Assembly (NCBI RefSeq): GCF_002797875.1
Contig: NZ_PGFC01000002.1
Coordinates: 186,001-250,000 of the forward strand
Length of the DNA stretch: 64,000 nucleotides
Reading direction: 5' to 3'
From: Pseudoscardovia suis
GTDB lineage: Bacteria; Actinomycetota; Actinomycetes; Actinomycetales; Bifidobacteriaceae
This document shows positions 61,751-64,000 of the stretch, piece by piece. Position 1 is the first letter of the stretch; each line of letters begins with the position of its first letter. Under the pieces are notes generated by a model, which saw only the letters and a program-made list of their open reading frames with translations, ran no database searches and had not been told where the DNA came from. A program made the position numbers and the translations under genes.

Positions 61751-62935
61751 ATGTCCACCTCAGCCGATGAAGCCGATGAACGGGAACGCACGCTTCCAGA
61801 AGTCATCACCATCCCTGATATTCGAGGGGAGATGTGTCGGTTGCGTCCCGCGACATGGGCGGATTGCCAGCGCATGGATGACATTCATGCGTTCGACGAT
61901 GCCGAAACGATCACCGGAAAGTCGTCGCGTGCGGAACGTGCCGTGGTGAGGGCGTGGGTGTCGCGTTCTGTGGCATGGTCCGGTGGCGTCGGTAACGCTG
62001 CCGATGCATCGTCCATGCCGGGGTGGTCCGATCCCGAATCCCGTGGTGTCATGGCGTGGTCGATGTACACCGATGCACAGCACACAGATTCCCATGATTC
62101 CCATGATTCCGCTGAACCGGGCGCTGAGCCCGATTCCACGCTCATTGGCATGATTTTCTTGGTCGACATCGACTGGTGGAACAAGTCCGCCCGTCTGCAG
62201 GTGGTGCTGGGCGTGGATTATCGCGGCCGTGGTTATTCGCGTGATGCGATGCCGCGAGTCATGACCTTCGCTTTCGCCCGCCGCCCTGTGGGCTTGGGGC
62301 TCGAACGCATCTGGCTGAGTCTGCCCGATGCTAATACCCGCAACTCCAGTGTGTATGAATCCTTGGGATTCGACCTCACCGGGCATTCGCGCAATGCCAT
62401 GTGGGACAGCCGTGATGGCGAATACCACGATGTGCTGATCTACGACGAAATCGCGGAAGAATACGATCCGATTCGTTCTCTTGCAGCGTTCGGTCTTCAC
62501 AACATCATCGACAATCCTGGTGTGAAGGAAGCTCTGGCGGCTCGTGCCGAGGCAAATGAAAGTGACGCTGCTGATTCCGAAGCCTCGGATGGTAGCGCCT
62601 CCTCCGAGACGGCAGCGCCAGCTTCCCATGCTGACAGCTCTGCACCGTCGGATTCCGTTGGCGTGGAGTCTGCGGTATTGCAAGGGGATGGGTCTGCGTC
62701 CGCCCATGCTGATAGTGCTGCGCATACCTCGACGGCCGATGAGGAATCACCGAAGAAGTCATCTGATGATGCGCTTGATGATGCTTTGAGTGAGCTGAGC
62801 GGCGAGTATGGTGGTTCGTCAAGCGTCCATACCGATTGGGCGTATGGTGACGATGCCATCAGGCAGCCTGGCAAGAAGCGCGCTTGGTGGCGCAACTTGG
62901 GGCGGAACCGCAACCGTAAAGGAGATGAGTCGTGA
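61751..62935 (+). CDS. GNAT-family N-acetyltransferase with long disordered tail
   Basis: The 394-residue protein has a GNAT domain (about 20-225): LRPATWADCQRMDDIHAF at the start, strand WWNKSARLQVVLGVDYRGRG with the CoA loop R-G-X-G (YRGRGYSRDAM), and GLERIWLSLPDANTRNSSVYESLGF, typical of RimJ/RimL types; an internal His/Asp/Ser insertion (TDSHDSHDSAEPG) lies near 110-125. Residues 226-394 are a Ser/Ala/Asp-rich tail ending in a basic patch (KKRAWWRNLGRNRNRK). Start ATG 61751 is 24 nt downstream of an alternative ATG 61727. It overlaps the DUF2469 gene (GTGA). Confidence 0.88.
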   Translation: MSTSADEADERERTLPEVITIPDIRGEMCRLRPATWADCQRMDDIHAFDDAETITGKSSRAERAVVRAWVSRSVAWSGGVGNAADASSMPGWSDPESRGVMAWSMYTDAQHTDSHDSHDSAEPGAEPDSTLIGMIFLVDIDWWNKSARLQVVLGVDYRGRGYSRDAMPRVMTFAFARRPVGLGLERIWLSLPDANTRNSSVYESLGFDLTGHSRNAMWDSRDGEYHDVLIYDEIAEEYDPIRSLAAFGLHNIIDNPGVKEALAARAEANESDAADSEASDGSASSETAAPASHADSSAPSDSVGVESAVLQGDGSASAHADSAAHTSTADEESPKKSSDDALDDALSELSGEYGGSSSVHTDWAYGDDAIRQPGKKRAWWRNLGRNRNRKGDES

Positions 62936-63249
62936 GCGCTGAAGACCTTGACAATTATGAAACCGATGCCGAGCTGGCGCTGTATCGCGAATACCGCGAT
63001 GTCATCAAGCTGTTCACGTATGTGGTGGAGACGGAACGGCGCTTCTACTTGGCGAATCGTGTCGATTTCAATGTGCGCTCCGCCGGTCAGGACGTGTATT
63101 TCGACGTGCAGCTGACCGATGCGTGGGTGTGGGATGTCTACCGTCCCTCGCGTTTTGTCAAGAAGGTGCGGATTGTAACCTTCAAGGACGTCAACATCGA
63201 GGAAGTGCAGAAATCCGATATAGAGATACCGGATGATTTTGCCGGTTAG
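62932..63249 (+). CDS. DUF2469 family protein
   Basis: This 105-residue acidic cytoplasmic protein (EDLDNYETDAELALYREYRDV, then VVETERRFYLANRVDFNVR) belongs to a small actinobacterial family of unknown function that usually lies near rplS and rnhB. The GTG start at 62932 overlaps the acetyltransferase stop and has AAAGGAGATG upstream. rplS follows behind its own promoter. Confidence 0.9.
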   Translation: MSAEDLDNYETDAELALYREYRDVIKLFTYVVETERRFYLANRVDFNVRSAGQDVYFDVQLTDAWVWDVYRPSRFVKKVRIVTFKDVNIEEVQKSDIEIPDDFAG

Positions 63250-63301
63250 CGCACAGGCAATATTGTGACGTGGTGCCGCCGGCGTCGTTTTCAGCGTCAC
63301 G

Positions 63302-63458
63302 TGGTATAATCCTGTGTGTTTGTGCCGGGTTATGCATCGCCGCGCAGATGCACAGCCTTGATAGGTCCAGCCGCACGAAACTGTGGCGGATTGGCACGCC
63401 CCCGATGGCAAACCGGAGGGGATGGAAACGGATGTGTCCGCGATTTCGCGGCGCATCC
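63302..63458 (+). promoter_or_regulatory. Extended -10 promoter and structured leader of rplS
   Basis: TGG-TATAAT (63302-63310) is an extended -10. It is followed by a leader of about 180 nt with a stem-loop GGATG...CCGCG-ATTT-CGCGG...CATCC (63430-63458), ending 38 nt before the ATG. Ribosomal-protein leaders are often autoregulatory, so L19 binding is a possibility. Confidence 0.6.
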
Positions 63459-63496
63459 CCGACAACGCTGATGCGCGGCGGCGTCGGAGGAACATT

Positions 63497-63856
63497 ATGA
63501 ACGCCGTTGAGGCATTTGAAGCTAAGCAGCTCGAAAACGCACCCGAGGTCCCGGCTTTCCGCCCGGGCGACACCGTCAAGGTGAACGTGAAGATCCAGGA
63601 AGGCGCCAACACCCGTCTCCAGGCTTTCCAGGGTGTGGTCATCGCTCGTCAGGGATCTGGTCTGCGTGAGACCTTCGTGGTCCGCAAGATCAGCTTCGGC
63701 ACTGGTGTGGAGCGTCGCTTCCCTGTGCATTCCCCGATCATCGATTCCATCGAACTCGTGCGCAAGGGCCGTGTGCGCCGCGCCAAGCTGTACTACCTGC
63801 GCAAGCTGCGCGGCAAGGCAGCTCGTATCGTCGAGCGCCGCGACAACGCTGTCTGA
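63497..63856 (+). CDS. rplS: 50S ribosomal protein L19
   Basis: The 119-residue L19 lies at the 30S-50S interface. The sequence has the family pattern [53 protein letters not shown] and [15 protein letters not shown]. The ATG at 63497 follows GGAGGAACATT. An in-frame extension to 63383 runs through the leader and is not used. An intrinsic terminator follows. Confidence 0.98.
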   Translation: MNAVEAFEAKQLENAPEVPAFRPGDTVKVNVKIQEGANTRLQAFQGVVIARQGSGLRETFVVRKISFGTGVERRFPVHSPIIDSIELVRKGRVRRAKLYYLRKLRGKAARIVERRDNAV

Positions 63857-63915
63857 GTGCTTCCGCCGCTTCCTATGCGTTGCGGCGTGATGGCATGAAG
63901 GCCGTCGTTCGTATG

Positions 63916-63958
63916 CAAGGGTCCAAGGCTGCCAAGCCCTGGGCCCTTGTGCTTTTTT
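63916..63958 (+). terminator. Intrinsic terminator of rplS
   Basis: The stem CAAGGGTCCAAGGC/GCCCTGGGCCCTTG (63916-63929 with 63936-63949, two wobbles) is followed by TGC and TTTTTT. The last 40 bases of the window carry no complete feature. Confidence 0.9.
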
Positions 63959-64000
63959 ACAGGCGTTTTACTCATCTTATTATCAGAAGCATCGATTACA

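Overview
The window is a contiguous piece of a high-GC actinobacterial chromosome, most likely Bifidobacterium or a close relative. The evidence is a GlnR-type orphan regulator, a NucS/EndoMS mismatch endonuclease, a clpB promoter with an HspR (HAIR) operator, an actinobacterial LexA box, the DUF2469-rplS neighbourhood, GatCAB, a complete F-type ATP synthase operon, and many leaderless start codons. No species can be named from the sequence alone. There is no prophage, IS element or CRISPR array.

Layout. 1-3.5 kb: the 3' part of rho, convergent with thiC, which sits behind a TPP riboswitch. 3.6-7.6 kb: an accessory four-gene ABC transporter cluster ending in a truncated response regulator. 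7.6-13.7 kb: chorismate mutase, valS, a membrane-anchored peptide-binding protein and nth. 13.8-17.5 kb: a GlnR-like regulator with a repeated operator-like element, a membrane protein, ppa and an L,D-transpeptidase. 17.5-23.1 kb: an asparagine/aspartate block (LysR regulator, aspA, ansA, permease). 23.5-24.8 kb: initiator tRNA and metA (predicted acetyl type). 25.1-32.3 kb: atpBEFHAGDC.

32.3-33.9 kb is the most unusual stretch. It is a modular array of fourteen 24-bp near-palindromic repeats, spaced by near-integral numbers of helical turns, with no convincing gene. 33.9-41.7 kb follows with an acetyltransferase, nucS with an acidic linker, a two-domain FKBP lipoprotein, and a cluster of membrane protein, lipoprotein and thioredoxin-like protein. 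41.8-47.6 kb holds tRNA-Arg(CCG), ridA, an amino-acid permease coupled to argS, and lysA. 48-51 kb is clpB under HspR control. 51.2-54.6 kb holds an XRE regulator with a striking inverted-repeat promoter, and a cupredoxin/P1B-ATPase/YHS fusion that appears to lack the ATP-binding N domain. 55-58 kb is rmuC with a LexA box over its start codon, a PRTase-like protein and an rRNA/tRNA methyltransferase. 58-61.4 kb is gatCAB, and 61.7-63.9 kb is a GNAT protein, DUF2469 and rplS.

Most genes are housekeeping: translation (valS, argS, gatCAB, rplS, tRNAs), energy (ATP synthase, ppa), amino acids (metA, lysA, chorismate mutase, Asn/Asp catabolism), DNA repair (nth, nucS, rmuC) and stress (clpB, FKBP, thioredoxin-like). 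The gaps between operons are often filled by degenerate G/T-rich minisatellites, and the more unusual signals lie there or in the copper locus.
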